A model generated the notes under the pieces. The model searched no databases. It was not told where the DNA came from and saw nothing but the letters and a program-made list of their open reading frames with translations. Both the position numbers and the translations under genes were made by a program. DNA of 58,353 nt from an uncultured Bacteroidia bacterium. GTDB taxonomy: Bacteria > Bacteroidota > Bacteroidia > Bacteroidales > F082. Shown piece by piece: positions 8,140 to 16,797 of the stretch (position 1 is the first letter of the stretch; every line of letters starts with the position of its first letter). The stretch lies in NCBI GenBank assembly GCA_913009755.1, contig CAJVWU010000015.1, positions 1 through 58,353 of the forward strand, given 5' to 3'.

Positions 8140-9204
8140 ATGAAAAAAAGATATTTGATGACAGCATTTTTCGCCATTGCAATTATTTTTGTTGCAAATC
8201 AATTGCAGGCCGGATCACAAGGTATAGAAAAGGTCTTTTTTGATAAGAGCTTTCCTGTACAGTCCATGGCCAACCTGATCATTAACCAGGAAACCGGAAG
8301 CATTACCTGCGAAAACTGGGACAAAAATGAAATCTCCGTAAAGTTAACCGCAGTGGTGGAAACCAACGATCAGGAGAAAGCCGAACAAGAATTTAACCGC
8401 GTGATCTGGAATATAACGGGTAACAGAAAAGAAGTGTCGGTAAACTGTAAACTGGCTCCAAAACGGAATAATAAAAACAAAATAAGCGTGCACCTGAAGC
8501 TTGAAATTTTTATGCCCCGACAGGTAAACCTCGATCTAAAGCAAAAGTATGGCGATGCCTTCGTTGCCACTGTTGACGGAACAGCCAACATCACCAGCGA
8601 ATACGGCTCAATAAACGTCAACGCGCTGAATGCTGCCGAAAACAAGTTTAAAGTGGATTACGGCAAAGGCCATATCAACCATTTTGAAAGCGGGGATATT
8701 TACATCAACTACTCCGGGTTTAGTTTGTATTCCACGAAGAAAGCAGACATGAGCTCAAAATATTCTAAAATTAAAATAAATAATGCCGGTACCCTGCAAC
8801 TTGAACTGGAAGGGGGTACTGTAAATATTGATTCTGTCGGCCGTTTTGAGGGAACGGTAAAATATTCCACAATCAATATCAAAGAGTTAGCCAATACCAT
8901 GTCCTTGAACACATCTTACGGAAACGTTTCTGTCTCATTGATTCATAACGGATTTGAAGAATTGTCAGTTATCAACAAATACGGAACGGTAAACCTGAAC
9001 ATTTCAGAAAATGCCACCTATTCCATTGATGCCGAAATGGAATATTGTACCTTAAATTATCCCGAACCGCTTGCAAAATTTAATTACAGGGTGAAAACCA
9101 CAAGCAGTTCTGTATATAGAGGGATAATCGGGAAAGGAACTGAGCCCCGATCAAAAGTAAATATTCAAAGTAAGTATGGCAATGTAAACCTGAAAGCGAA
9201 ATAA
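8140..9204 (+). CDS. exported DUF4097-like beta-repeat protein
   Basis: A 354-residue protein with a signal peptide (basic MKKRYLM, hydrophobic core, cleavage near residue 24). The mature part is a regular series of short beta-strands with repeated motifs such as KYGDAFV, EYGSINV, DYGKGHI, SKYSKIKI, TSYGNVSV, NKYGTVNL and SKYGNVNL. This is the pattern of DUF4097/DUF2807-type right-handed beta-solenoids. It is probably on the cell surface or in the periplasm. It is the third gene of the sigma-factor cassette. The substrate or partner is unknown. Confidence 0.8.
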   Translation: MKKRYLMTAFFAIAIIFVANQLQAGSQGIEKVFFDKSFPVQSMANLIINQETGSITCENWDKNEISVKLTAVVETNDQEKAEQEFNRVIWNITGNRKEVSVNCKLAPKRNNKNKISVHLKLEIFMPRQVNLDLKQKYGDAFVATVDGTANITSEYGSINVNALNAAENKFKVDYGKGHINHFESGDIYINYSGFSLYSTKKADMSSKYSKIKINNAGTLQLELEGGTVNIDSVGRFEGTVKYSTINIKELANTMSLNTSYGNVSVSLIHNGFEELSVINKYGTVNLNISENATYSIDAEMEYCTLNYPEPLAKFNYRVKTTSSSVYRGIIGKGTEPRSKVNIQSKYGNVNLKAK

Positions 9205-9236
9205 AATTTTTAAAATCAAAATAAAAAATTAGCATT

Positions 9237-10055
9237 ATGAAAACAACATTAAAAATAGCATTACAAACCGTTTTTACCCTCATCATTTTCCTGGCTGTAA
9301 TCCCTTTGCAGGCGCAGGTGGCAACACAGGAAAGAAAGGTGGGTCCGTTCTCAAGCATAAGCCAGAACACTTTTGCAGATGTTTACATCAGCTATGGTGA
9401 GAAAACTTCGGTAACTGTGAAGGCCGACCAGGACATCATTGACAGGATCATTACCAAGGTGGATGATGGCGTACTGACTATTACCTCCAAAGGTCAATTC
9501 AGGAATGTTCACGTGCTGAATGTGTATGTTACCATGCCCTCGCTGTATAAATTACTCAATTCGGGTTCAGGTGACATTGTTTGCAAAGGGCCGGTAAAAG
9601 GCAAAAATGTTCACATCGGCATCAGTGGCTCAGGCGACCTCAGGGCCGACATGGAAGCAGTTAACCTTGAACTGAAGATTTCAGGTTCGGGGGATGTAAA
9701 CCTCTCCGGCGTCAGGGGTACTTTTAAACTTAATATTACCGGTTCCGGTGATGTGACGGCATCCGGGCTTCAACTTGATGAATGTGGTATTTATGTCTCG
9801 GGTTCGGGGGATGTAAAACTCAAGGGAAAGGCAGCCGGCCTCAGTACAAAAATCGTTGGTTCGGGCGACCTGAATGCTTATGGGCTGACGGCAGTAAATG
9901 TGAGTGTTAAAAGTAGCGGCTCAGGGGATATTGTTGTGAATGTGGTTAACCGGATTGATGCTACACTTAACGGTTCGGGCGATCTCACCTATTATGGTTC
10001 ACCCGAATATGTTAATGTTGTGGCTAACGGTTCGGGGGATGTCTATAGGAAATAG
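9237..10055 (+). CDS. exported DUF2807 (GIN-domain, adhesin-head-like) protein with GSGD repeats
   Basis: A 272-residue protein with a signal peptide (MKTTLKIALQ, cleavage after PLQAQ near residue 30). After the N-terminal strands, nine GSGD tetrapeptides recur about every 20 residues, each at a turn of a predicted beta-helix (NSGSGD, SGSGD, TGSGD, VGSGD, NGSGD variants). The family is described as a putative auto-transporter adhesin head, but no autotransporter barrel is present. It starts 32 bases after its paralogue-like neighbour, as the fourth cassette member. The regular Asp-Gly turns could bind calcium; that is speculation. Confidence 0.88.
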   Translation: MKTTLKIALQTVFTLIIFLAVIPLQAQVATQERKVGPFSSISQNTFADVYISYGEKTSVTVKADQDIIDRIITKVDDGVLTITSKGQFRNVHVLNVYVTMPSLYKLLNSGSGDIVCKGPVKGKNVHIGISGSGDLRADMEAVNLELKISGSGDVNLSGVRGTFKLNITGSGDVTASGLQLDECGIYVSGSGDVKLKGKAAGLSTKIVGSGDLNAYGLTAVNVSVKSSGSGDIVVNVVNRIDATLNGSGDLTYYGSPEYVNVVANGSGDVYRK

Positions 10056-10178
10056 AAATACGTGCTTCGGAAAGAACTGCTTTTTTTCTTTTTGCCCACG
10101 GCTAAAGCCATGGTCTGAGGGATCGTTTTTCCCTTCGGGAACAGGGGGTTTTCACGGAGTGAAAATGAATTCTGAGTT

Positions 10179-10194
10179 ACGGGATTCATCCCGT
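10179..10194. repeat. short perfect palindrome
   Basis: ACGGGATTCATCCCGT has 7-bp arms around two central bases. No T-run follows, so it is not a standard terminator. A second hairpin, TTTTCACGGAGTGAAAA, lies just upstream. Confidence 0.6.
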
Positions 10195-10256
10195 GGCAAG
10201 CTAATTTTTCCGGTTTCATATTAAAATTCCGGACTCCAGATTCTATTCCTCCGGAC

Positions 10257-10379
10257 TCATCTCTTCATCATTTTCCGCACCACAGAAACGGATTTGCCAT
10301 TAATGAGCCTGGCCAGGTAAAGTCCGGATGTTAAAATGTCAACTGGTATTGAGAAGGAAGTCTGTTCTTTGTTTTAACT
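10257..10379 (-). pseudogene. remnant of a type IX secretion C-terminal sorting domain
   Basis: On the minus strand a frame ending at TGA (10259-10257) encodes FSIPVDILTSGLYLARL followed by INGKSVSVVRKMMKR. This is the typical end of a Bacteroidota T9SS type A sorting domain (SGLYLv.l..g....kkm.k). The frame is closed upstream by a stop near 10379 after about 40 codons, with no start codon. It is therefore the surviving tail of a lost secreted protein gene. Confidence 0.65.
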
Positions 10380-10668
10380 CTAAACGGGGCCACAGAGAAG
10401 TCTTTTTACACAAAATGACAGGTTTCTTTGGGGAAGTGGTTCTTGTGGAAAGCGACTAATATTTTCCGATCCGCTGACTTCAAGTCAAGCCAGCGGTTCT
10501 TATAGGCTGCCATGCGATGTCCTTTCTAAATATTTTACAAAAGTTCATTCATCACCACGGATGCTTTGCCCTGTAAAAACACAAAATCGGGTTTGATCAG
10601 CCCATTGCATTTTGGAGATTTGACAGGCAAATCTTTCATGTTTAATCCGCCAACTGTGTTGTGCCGTG

Positions 10669-11142
10669 TTAGTATGGGGTTTTTTTGTCACTGGCCATCC
10701 ATTTTTCAAAAACTTTAACAGCGGCCTCGCGCATCAGTTGGGTTGAAGGTATTTTTCTTTGATCTTTCGGCAGTGAAAACTCTTTGTAAATAAAAGCATC
10801 GCTGAAATCGGCACGGGCGGCATCTTCTTTGGTTGCCGCATAATACAATTCGCTAATGTTGGCCCAATATATCGCGCCCAGGCACATGGGACAGGGTTCA
10901 CAGCTTGTATAAAGTCCGCAACCTTCAAGGGTATAGGTATTCAGGTTCCGGCAGGCATCCCTGATGGCAATAATCTCGGCATGGGCCGTAGGGTCGTTTG
11001 TCCGTGTTACTTCATTAATTCCCCGGCCAACAATTTCACCATCCTTTACGACCACCGCACCAAAGGGCCCCCCGTTAACAACATCAACATTCTCCATCGC
11101 CAGATTAATGGCCTCCTGCATATATTTTTTCTCTTTTTCCAT
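10669..11142 (-). CDS. guaD: guanine deaminase (CDA-fold, GuaD type)
   Basis: A 157-residue zinc-dependent deaminase of the cytidine-deaminase fold. Zinc and catalysis are marked by HAE (His54, Glu56) and PCPMC (Cys84, Cys87). The surrounding sequence (GGPFGAVVVKDG, NDPTAHAE, YTSCEPCPMCLGAIYWA, DAFIYKE) and length closely match Bacillus-type guanine deaminase, which converts guanine to xanthine. The alternative, tRNA adenosine deaminase TadA, is less likely given the FIYKE and C-terminal pattern. It stands alone, between noncoding debris and aat. Confidence 0.88.
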   Translation of the reverse strand: MEKEKKYMQEAINLAMENVDVVNGGPFGAVVVKDGEIVGRGINEVTRTNDPTAHAEIIAIRDACRNLNTYTLEGCGLYTSCEPCPMCLGAIYWANISELYYAATKEDAARADFSDAFIYKEFSLPKDQRKIPSTQLMREAAVKVFEKWMASDKKTPY

Positions 11143-11215
11143 TTGTCAAATATTATTTGCTGCTAATTAAAGAATTTTTTTGATGTAATAATTAATTCCT
11201 CTTTTTTCTAACAAA

Positions 11216-11899
11216 TTATTTATACAACCATTTACCTTTTAAGGTTTGTTTTTTCAGACTTTCATTGAGTAAAAGTAAAAACTTTCCACGATCCACAGCA
11301 ACGGCACCCATACTTTGCAGGTGGGCCGTTTCCTGCTGCACATCAATCATGTCGAAATCATGAGACAGGCAAAAGTCAACAAGATGCCACAAGGCCACTT
11401 TGGAAGCATCGGTAACGAGATGAAACATGGATTCACCGAAAAACACACCACCGAGGGAAATGCCGTAAAGTCCCCCGGCCAGTTTCCCGTTATGGTATGT
11501 TTCCGCCGAATGACAAAAACCAAGATGATGGAGGTTTATGTATGCTTTTTTCATTTCATCCGTAATCCAGGTATCTTCCTGTCCTTTCCGCGGTATGTGG
11601 CTGCACAATTCGATAACCTGATTGAAATCATGGTCGAAACGCACTTCAAATTTATTTTGTTCAAGCAGGCGCCGCAGGTTTTTGTGACGTTTAAACTGAT
11701 TGGGAAATAACACCATCCTCGGATCGGGCGACCACCACAGTATGGGTTGTCCGGTTGAATACCAGGGAAAAATACCTGTGGAATAGGCCAACAACAACCT
11801 TTCGGGAGACAAATCACCGCCAATGGCCAGCAAGCCGTCGTGGTCGGCCATGGAAGGGTCTGGAAAAACAGTTTCTTCAATCAGGTTGTAAACCGGCAT
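11216..11899 (-). CDS. aat: leucyl/phenylalanyl-tRNA--protein transferase
   Basis: The 227-residue protein has the hallmark motifs of Aat: YSTGIFPWYS, ILWWSPDPRMVLFP, and AGGLYGISLGGVFFGESMF. The enzyme transfers Leu or Phe from tRNA to N-terminal Arg or Lys of proteins, creating N-degrons delivered by ClpS to ClpAP. No ClpS gene is seen in this window; a ClpC is present at 50.5 kb. It starts 33 bases downstream of the truncated gamma-glutamyltranspeptidase gene on the same strand. Confidence 0.96.
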   Translation of the reverse strand: MPVYNLIEETVFPDPSMADHDGLLAIGGDLSPERLLLAYSTGIFPWYSTGQPILWWSPDPRMVLFPNQFKRHKNLRRLLEQNKFEVRFDHDFNQVIELCSHIPRKGQEDTWITDEMKKAYINLHHLGFCHSAETYHNGKLAGGLYGISLGGVFFGESMFHLVTDASKVALWHLVDFCLSHDFDMIDVQQETAHLQSMGAVAVDRGKFLLLLNESLKKQTLKGKWLYK

Positions 11900-11932
11900 C
11901 CTTGTGTATGTGTTAGTTAAAACTTTGTTTTG

Positions 11933-12382
11933 TTACCGTTTGTGCAGTTTATTCCAGCCATCCACACAACCGGGAACCGAAACCGGCAGAGGCCCGTGAG
12001 CAGGGATATATTGATAACCATTGTCTTTAAAATACTGTAATGTGAGCGATTTGGGAGATGGACCGCTTGAGTTGATCCCGTAAAGTTTTTGTGTTTTGGC
12101 ATCCCACACAATGGCAAAAAGGTCGCCACCCATACCGCTTCCGGTTGGTTCCATCAACCCCAGGACGGCATCGGCAGCAATGGATGCATCAATGGCATTC
12201 CCACCTTTTTTTAAAATATCGAGGGCTACCTGTGTGGCTAACGGCTGGCTGGTCGCGGCCATTCCGTGTTGGGCAATCACCTGCGAGCGGCTGGCAAAAT
12301 TTTTTCCTGTGATCCTGTCCTGTGCCTGCAGCGACATGGCCAATATTGCCAGCAAACCGACTAAAAAACTAATTTTCTTCAT
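11933..12382 (-). pseudogene. truncated gamma-glutamyltranspeptidase (N-terminal fragment only)
   Basis: This 149-residue frame starts with a clean signal peptide (MKKISFLVGLLAILAMSLQAQ) and continues with the N-terminal third of gamma-glutamyltranspeptidase: HGMAATSQPLATQVAL, ILKKGGNAIDASIAA, EPTGSGMGGDLFAIVWD and HGPLPVSVPGCVDGW. Complete enzymes are about 550-580 residues. The autoprocessing and catalytic Thr and the whole small subunit are missing, and aat begins 34 bases further on. A deletion of about 1.2 kb fits best. The upstream aminotransferase stop overlaps the start of this frame by 14 bases. Confidence 0.85.
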
Positions 12383-13574
12383 CTTTCAATTTTTCTAAAC
12401 AATGCATTATTTTTTCCGATACCATGCGGATTTCTTCTTCGGTGATGGTCAGGGGAGGGGCAATGCGGAAACTTGCATCGTTGAACAAAAACCGGTCAAC
12501 CACAATGCCTTCCTCAAGAAAAACTTTTAATAATTGGGTTATCTGTTCCGACGTTTGCAGTTCCACACCCAGCATCAAACCGATCTGCCTGATTCCTTTT
12601 ATCAACGGATGCGGTGAAAGCAACCGGACAAACAATTTACCTTTTGCATCTGTTTTTCCGGGAAGTTTTTCATCCAGTAAAACCTGCAATCCGGCAAGGG
12701 CTGCGGCGGCGCTCACCGGATGCCCGCCAAAGGTTGTGATATGCCCCAGTGCCGGATGGTGCGTGAGTGTTTCCATAATTTCCCCGGAAGAAACAAAGGC
12801 ACCGATGGGCATCCCCGCGCCCATGGCTTTGGCCAGGCAAAGGATGTCGGGGACCACATCAAAATGTTCAAAAGCAAACAACTTTCCCGTGCGCCCGAAT
12901 CCCATCTGTACTTCATCAAAAATGAGCAAAGCGCCGGTTTCGGTACACCGCTGCCTCAATGCCTGTATGTATTCCTTTCCGGGAATGATGATTCCCGCTT
13001 CGGCCTGTACCGGTTCCGCAATTACCCCGGCGGTTTTTTCGGTAATCTGTTGTAAATCTTCCAAACGGCCAAACCTGAGATGACGGATATCAGGGAGCAA
13101 CGGCCGGTAGGCGTATTTCATTTCTTCGTTGCCCAGTACGCTCAAAGCGCCGTGTGTACTTCCGTGATAGGCGTTTTTAAAGGCAACCAGTCCGGTACGG
13201 CCCGTATAGCGTTTAGCCAGTTTCAGGGCACCCTCAACCGCTTCGCTACCCGAATTCACAAAAAAGGTCATTTGCAGGTTTTCGGGCAAATGCTCTGCCA
13301 TTAACCGGGCCAGTTCCACCTGTGGCGATTGGATATATTTTCCGTAAACCATCAGGTGCATATAGCGTCCGGCCTGTTTTTTAACCGCTTCGATTACTTT
13401 GGGATGGCCATGCCCCAGGTTGCTCACCGAAACACCCGAAACCAGGTCAATGTATTTTTTGCCTCCGGAAGAAGTCAGCCAGATGCCCTTTGCTTCAACG
13501 ATTTCCAGGGCTTCATGCCCATCGGAAGGCAGGGCTACATGTTGCAAAAAGAGTTCACGGTTTGAAAGAGACAT
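12369..13574 (-). CDS. class-III PLP-dependent aminotransferase
   Basis: A 401-residue fold-type I aminotransferase of the acetylornithine/ornithine/4-aminobutyrate group. Visible are GVSVSNLGHGHPKV, FVNSGSEAVEGALKLAK, LLIFDEVQMGFGRTGKL (the PLP ring aspartate) and the Schiff-base lysine in CLAKAMGAGMPIGAF. The frame is open to an ATG at 13607, but a TAATTTTG box lies at 13595-13602, so I chose the internal ATG at 13574 (MSLSNREL). No arginine biosynthesis genes are adjacent, so the amino donor cannot be named. Confidence 0.88.
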   Translation of the reverse strand: MSLSNRELFLQHVALPSDGHEALEIVEAKGIWLTSSGGKKYIDLVSGVSVSNLGHGHPKVIEAVKKQAGRYMHLMVYGKYIQSPQVELARLMAEHLPENLQMTFFVNSGSEAVEGALKLAKRYTGRTGLVAFKNAYHGSTHGALSVLGNEEMKYAYRPLLPDIRHLRFGRLEDLQQITEKTAGVIAEPVQAEAGIIIPGKEYIQALRQRCTETGALLIFDEVQMGFGRTGKLFAFEHFDVVPDILCLAKAMGAGMPIGAFVSSGEIMETLTHHPALGHITTFGGHPVSAAAALAGLQVLLDEKLPGKTDAKGKLFVRLLSPHPLIKGIRQIGLMLGVELQTSEQITQLLKVFLEEGIVVDRFLFNDASFRIAPPLTITEEEIRMVSEKIMHCLEKLKDEEN

Positions 13575-13594
13575 GTGTAAATGGATTTTGGATT

Positions 13595-13602
13595 CAAAAT
13601 TA
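13595..13602 (-). promoter_or_regulatory. putative -7 element for the aminotransferase gene
   Basis: TAATTTTG on the minus strand, 20 bases upstream of the ATG at 13574 and overlapping the coding frame of the earlier ATG at 13607. Confidence 0.4.
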
Positions 13603-13685
13603 ATCATTTAGGGAAGACCGGGAAAAATCGCAACCTTATCTTTTGATGAAAATCTAAATTGCCATTCACTCAGTCATAATCTTTT

Positions 13686-13693
13686 TACTTTTG
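13686..13693 (+). promoter_or_regulatory. putative -7 element for the GT39 gene
   Basis: TACTTTTG matches TAnnTTTG and lies 24 bases before the ATG at 13718. Confidence 0.45.
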
Positions 13694-13717
13694 ATTGTTC
13701 CAATACGCAGATAAAGC

Positions 13718-15208
13718 ATGGACAATTTACTATTTGGCATCTTAACAATCATTTTGTGTTTTACAGGTTATTCCTTCTCCTGGAAATTTCAGATGCAGGA
13801 CAAATACAAATTGGCCGTTTTGCTCCTTTTAATTTGCGGATTGACACTTCGTATTTATACATCCGCTGATTTTTTCCTGCATGCCTGGGACGAGAGATAC
13901 CATGCACTTGTGGCAAAACATCTTATTCATCATCCGTTGACGCCAACGCTTTATGAAAATCCTGTTCTGCCTTATGATTATAAGAATTGGCTTGGTAATC
14001 ATATCTGGCTTCACAAGCAACCGCTGCCTTTGTGGGGAATGGCGTTAAGTATGTGGATGTTTGGTGTCAATGTGTTTGCGTTGCGTTTGCCATCAATCAT
14101 TTTATCCACAATTGGCATCTGGCTTACATTTTCAATCGGTAAATATTTCTTTAGTAAAAAAGTCGGTTTTCTGTCTGCATTTCTTTACTCGATAAACGGG
14201 TTGATCATTGAACTGGCTGCCGGAAGGGTTGCGACGGATCATATTGATATTTTCTTTTTGTTTTTTATTGAACTGGCCGTTTTTTTCAGTATCCGGTTTG
14301 TGCAGAAAAACAATACGGTTTATAACATCCTTGCCGGTTTGAGCATCGGGGCAGCCGTTTTATCCAAGTGGTTGCCTGCTTTGATTGTATTACCGGTATG
14401 GCTTTTGATCGTGGCAGATTCAGGAAAATTTAAAACGAAAACGATAGTTTTCCAGTTCCTTCTTTTGCTTGTAACCTGTATTGCCGTTTTTCTTCCGTGG
14501 CAATTATACATTTTTCATGTTTTCCCGCTGGAAGCCGGATGGGAATCGGGTTTTAATATTAAACATTTTAATGAAGTTATTGAAGGGCGTACAGGGCCTT
14601 TTTATTTCTACATCGATCAAATACGGATAAATTACGGGGATATGATCTATCTGCCGTTGCTTTGGTTTTTATGGAAAACATTTAAAAATTTGAAAAACTA
14701 TAAAAATCTGGCAATTACAATTTGGTTCCTGGTCCCGCTGCTTTTTTTCTCATTTGCAAAAACCAAAATGCAGGCCTACATCTTATTCACAAGTCCTGCG
14801 CTTTTTATGATAACTTCCGACTTTTTTTATAGGCTTGTTGATTACAAAAAACAGCACAGGCCGAAATGGGTCTTCAATTTGATATTGATCCTCTTAATAG
14901 CCTTGCCCATAAGATACACCATCGAAAGAACCAAAGCTTTTCAAAAGCGGGACAGGTATCCGCAATGGGTTGCAAACCTGAAAAAACTGAACAATGATAA
15001 AATCAACAACGGCATTTTGTTCAATTACGACAAACCCATTGAAGCCATGTTTTATACTGACCTTACGGCATATCGTCATATTCCCGACAACAATACAATT
15101 GCAGCACTTACAGAAAAAGGATATACCATCATCATCAATGACGATGGAAACATTCCCGATCGCGTAAAAAAACTTGAAGGGGTAAAGGTTGTTGAATTAT
15201 TAAAATAA
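13718..15208 (+). CDS. GT39-family (ArnT/PMT-like) membrane glycosyltransferase
   Basis: A 496-residue polytopic membrane protein with about ten hydrophobic helices in the first 390 residues and a short soluble C-terminal domain. The first large loop has the acidic motif HAWDERYHALVAKHLI, typical of the ArnT/PMT superfamily, whose members transfer a sugar from a polyprenyl-phosphate donor. Targets in this family include lipid A and proteins. The substrate is not deducible here. It is transcribed alone, divergent from the aminotransferase gene. Confidence 0.88.
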   Translation: MDNLLFGILTIILCFTGYSFSWKFQMQDKYKLAVLLLLICGLTLRIYTSADFFLHAWDERYHALVAKHLIHHPLTPTLYENPVLPYDYKNWLGNHIWLHKQPLPLWGMALSMWMFGVNVFALRLPSIILSTIGIWLTFSIGKYFFSKKVGFLSAFLYSINGLIIELAAGRVATDHIDIFFLFFIELAVFFSIRFVQKNNTVYNILAGLSIGAAVLSKWLPALIVLPVWLLIVADSGKFKTKTIVFQFLLLLVTCIAVFLPWQLYIFHVFPLEAGWESGFNIKHFNEVIEGRTGPFYFYIDQIRINYGDMIYLPLLWFLWKTFKNLKNYKNLAITIWFLVPLLFFSFAKTKMQAYILFTSPALFMITSDFFYRLVDYKKQHRPKWVFNLILILLIALPIRYTIERTKAFQKRDRYPQWVANLKKLNNDKINNGILFNYDKPIEAMFYTDLTAYRHIPDNNTIAALTEKGYTIIINDDGNIPDRVKKLEGVKVVELLK

Positions 15209-15268
15209 ATTATTTAGAATGAAAAAAAATAAAAAAGAAATTCCTGCGGTTTACTCCCTGCGATTTAA

Positions 15269-15276
15269 TATTTTTG
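15269..15276 (+). promoter_or_regulatory. putative -7 element for the lipoamide dehydrogenase gene
   Basis: TATTTTTG lies 29 bases upstream of the ATG at 15306. Confidence 0.45.
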
Positions 15277-15305
15277 CAATTCTGTAAACATCTAAATCAC
15301 GCTTT

Positions 15306-16697
15306 ATGAAATATGATATTTTAGTGTTGGGCAGCGGGCCCGGCGGATATGTGGCTGCCATCAGAGCGGCACAACTTGGTAAAAAAGTAGCGGTTATCGA
15401 AAAAGCCGAGATCGGCGGTGTGTGCCTCAACTGGGGATGTATTCCAACAAAAGCATTACTCAAAAGCGCCCAGGTTTTCAATTATGCCAAACATGCTACC
15501 GATTACGGCGTGGCCATCAAGGGCGACATTGAAGCCGATCTGGAAGCCATGGTAAAACGCAGCCGCGGCGTTGCCGACGGCATGAGCAAAGGCGTTCAGT
15601 TCCTTTTCAGGAAAAATAAAATTGAGATTATCGGGGGCTTTGGAAAAGTGAAGCCCGGTAAAAAGATAGAAGTTACTGACGGTAAAGGTAAAATTACGGA
15701 ATACGATGCCGGTCACATCATCATTGCCACCGGCGCCCGTTCCCGTGAACTGCCCAGCCTGAAACAGGACGGGAAAAAGATCATCGGATACCGCGATGCG
15801 CTGGTACTTCCCAAAAAGCCGAAAAAGATGATCGTCGTGGGGTCCGGAGCCATCGGTTCCGAATTTGCCTGGTTTTTCAACAGCATCGGTGTGGAAGTGA
15901 TCCTGGTGGAATTTCTGCCCAATGTGGTTCCGCTGGAAGATGAGGAAGTATCGAAACAACTGGCCAGGTCGTTCAAGAAAGCCAAAATGAAAGTACTGAC
16001 CGGTTCATCAGTTGAAAAAGTGGATACCAAAGGAACCGGTTGCAAAGTGACCATCCAAACCAAAAAAGGAGTGATTGAAGAAACCTGTGACATTGTTTTA
16101 TCTGCCGTGGGTATCACAACAAATCTTGAAGGCATCGGTCTGGAAGAAACCGGCATAAAAACGGAAAACGGAAAAGTGGAAGTGGATGATTTTTACCGCA
16201 CCAATGTAGAAGGGTATTATGCCATCGGCGACATCGTGCATGGCCCGGCCCTGGCGCATACTGCTTCGCACGAAGGCATCATTTGCGTGGAAAAAATTGC
16301 CGGTATGGATATCGAACCGTTAAATTACAACAACATCCCTGCCTGTACTTATACAAGCCCGGAAATCGCTTCGGTAGGCATGACCGAAAAACAGGCCAGA
16401 GAAGCCGGTTATGAAATCAAAGTGGGGAAATTCCCTTTCACTGCATCAGGAAAAGCAAGTGCAGCAGGGAAAAAGGATGGTTTTGTCAAGATGATCTTCG
16501 ATGCCAAATACGGCGAGTTACTGGGCTGCCACATGATCGGAGAAAATGTAACGGAAATGATCGCCGAAGTGGTGGTGGCCCGCAAGCTGGAAACCACAGG
16601 GCGTGAGATCATTGATTCGGTACATCCCCATCCCACCATGTCGGAAGCCATCATGGAAGCGGCGGCTGCTGCGTATGGGGAAGTGATTCATCTTTAA
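15306..16697 (+). CDS. lpdA: dihydrolipoyl dehydrogenase (E3)
   Basis: The 463-residue FAD flavoenzyme reoxidises dihydrolipoamide in 2-oxoacid dehydrogenase or glycine cleavage complexes. It shows the N-terminal FAD-binding GSGPGGYVAA, the redox pair Cys40 and Cys45 in GGVCLNWGCIPTKALL, the NAD-binding GSGAIGSEFAWFF, the second FAD motif (YYAIGDI) and the C-terminal dimer-interface His442-Glu447 pair (HPTMSE). No E1 or E2 genes are adjacent, so which complex it serves is unknown. The downstream gene is convergent and no strong terminator is seen between them. Confidence 0.97.
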   Translation: MKYDILVLGSGPGGYVAAIRAAQLGKKVAVIEKAEIGGVCLNWGCIPTKALLKSAQVFNYAKHATDYGVAIKGDIEADLEAMVKRSRGVADGMSKGVQFLFRKNKIEIIGGFGKVKPGKKIEVTDGKGKITEYDAGHIIIATGARSRELPSLKQDGKKIIGYRDALVLPKKPKKMIVVGSGAIGSEFAWFFNSIGVEVILVEFLPNVVPLEDEEVSKQLARSFKKAKMKVLTGSSVEKVDTKGTGCKVTIQTKKGVIEETCDIVLSAVGITTNLEGIGLEETGIKTENGKVEVDDFYRTNVEGYYAIGDIVHGPALAHTASHEGIICVEKIAGMDIEPLNYNNIPACTYTSPEIASVGMTEKQAREAGYEIKVGKFPFTASGKASAAGKKDGFVKMIFDAKYGELLGCHMIGENVTEMIAEVVVARKLETTGREIIDSVHPHPTMSEAIMEAAAAAYGEVIHL

Positions 16698-16797
16698 ATT
16701 GGCCACTGATTCCCGGTCCTCATTTTCCGGACTGGATTTATCTTTGCTTGTTATGATTTGTAATTCCGGCCTTTTCAGACAGAATTTATGCCGATTG

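Larger units (their letters stand above)
10056..10668. other. 613-bp noncoding region with hairpins and gene debris
   Basis: No intact gene is seen. The left part holds several small palindromes: TTTTCACGGAGTGAAAA at 10149-10165, ACGGGATTCATCCCGT at 10179-10194, and GGCTAAAGCC near 10100. The centre holds a T9SS tail remnant at 10257-10379. The right part (10380-10668) shows nothing recognisable. Palindromes of this kind are common interspersed elements in Bacteroidota genomes. Confidence 0.65.
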
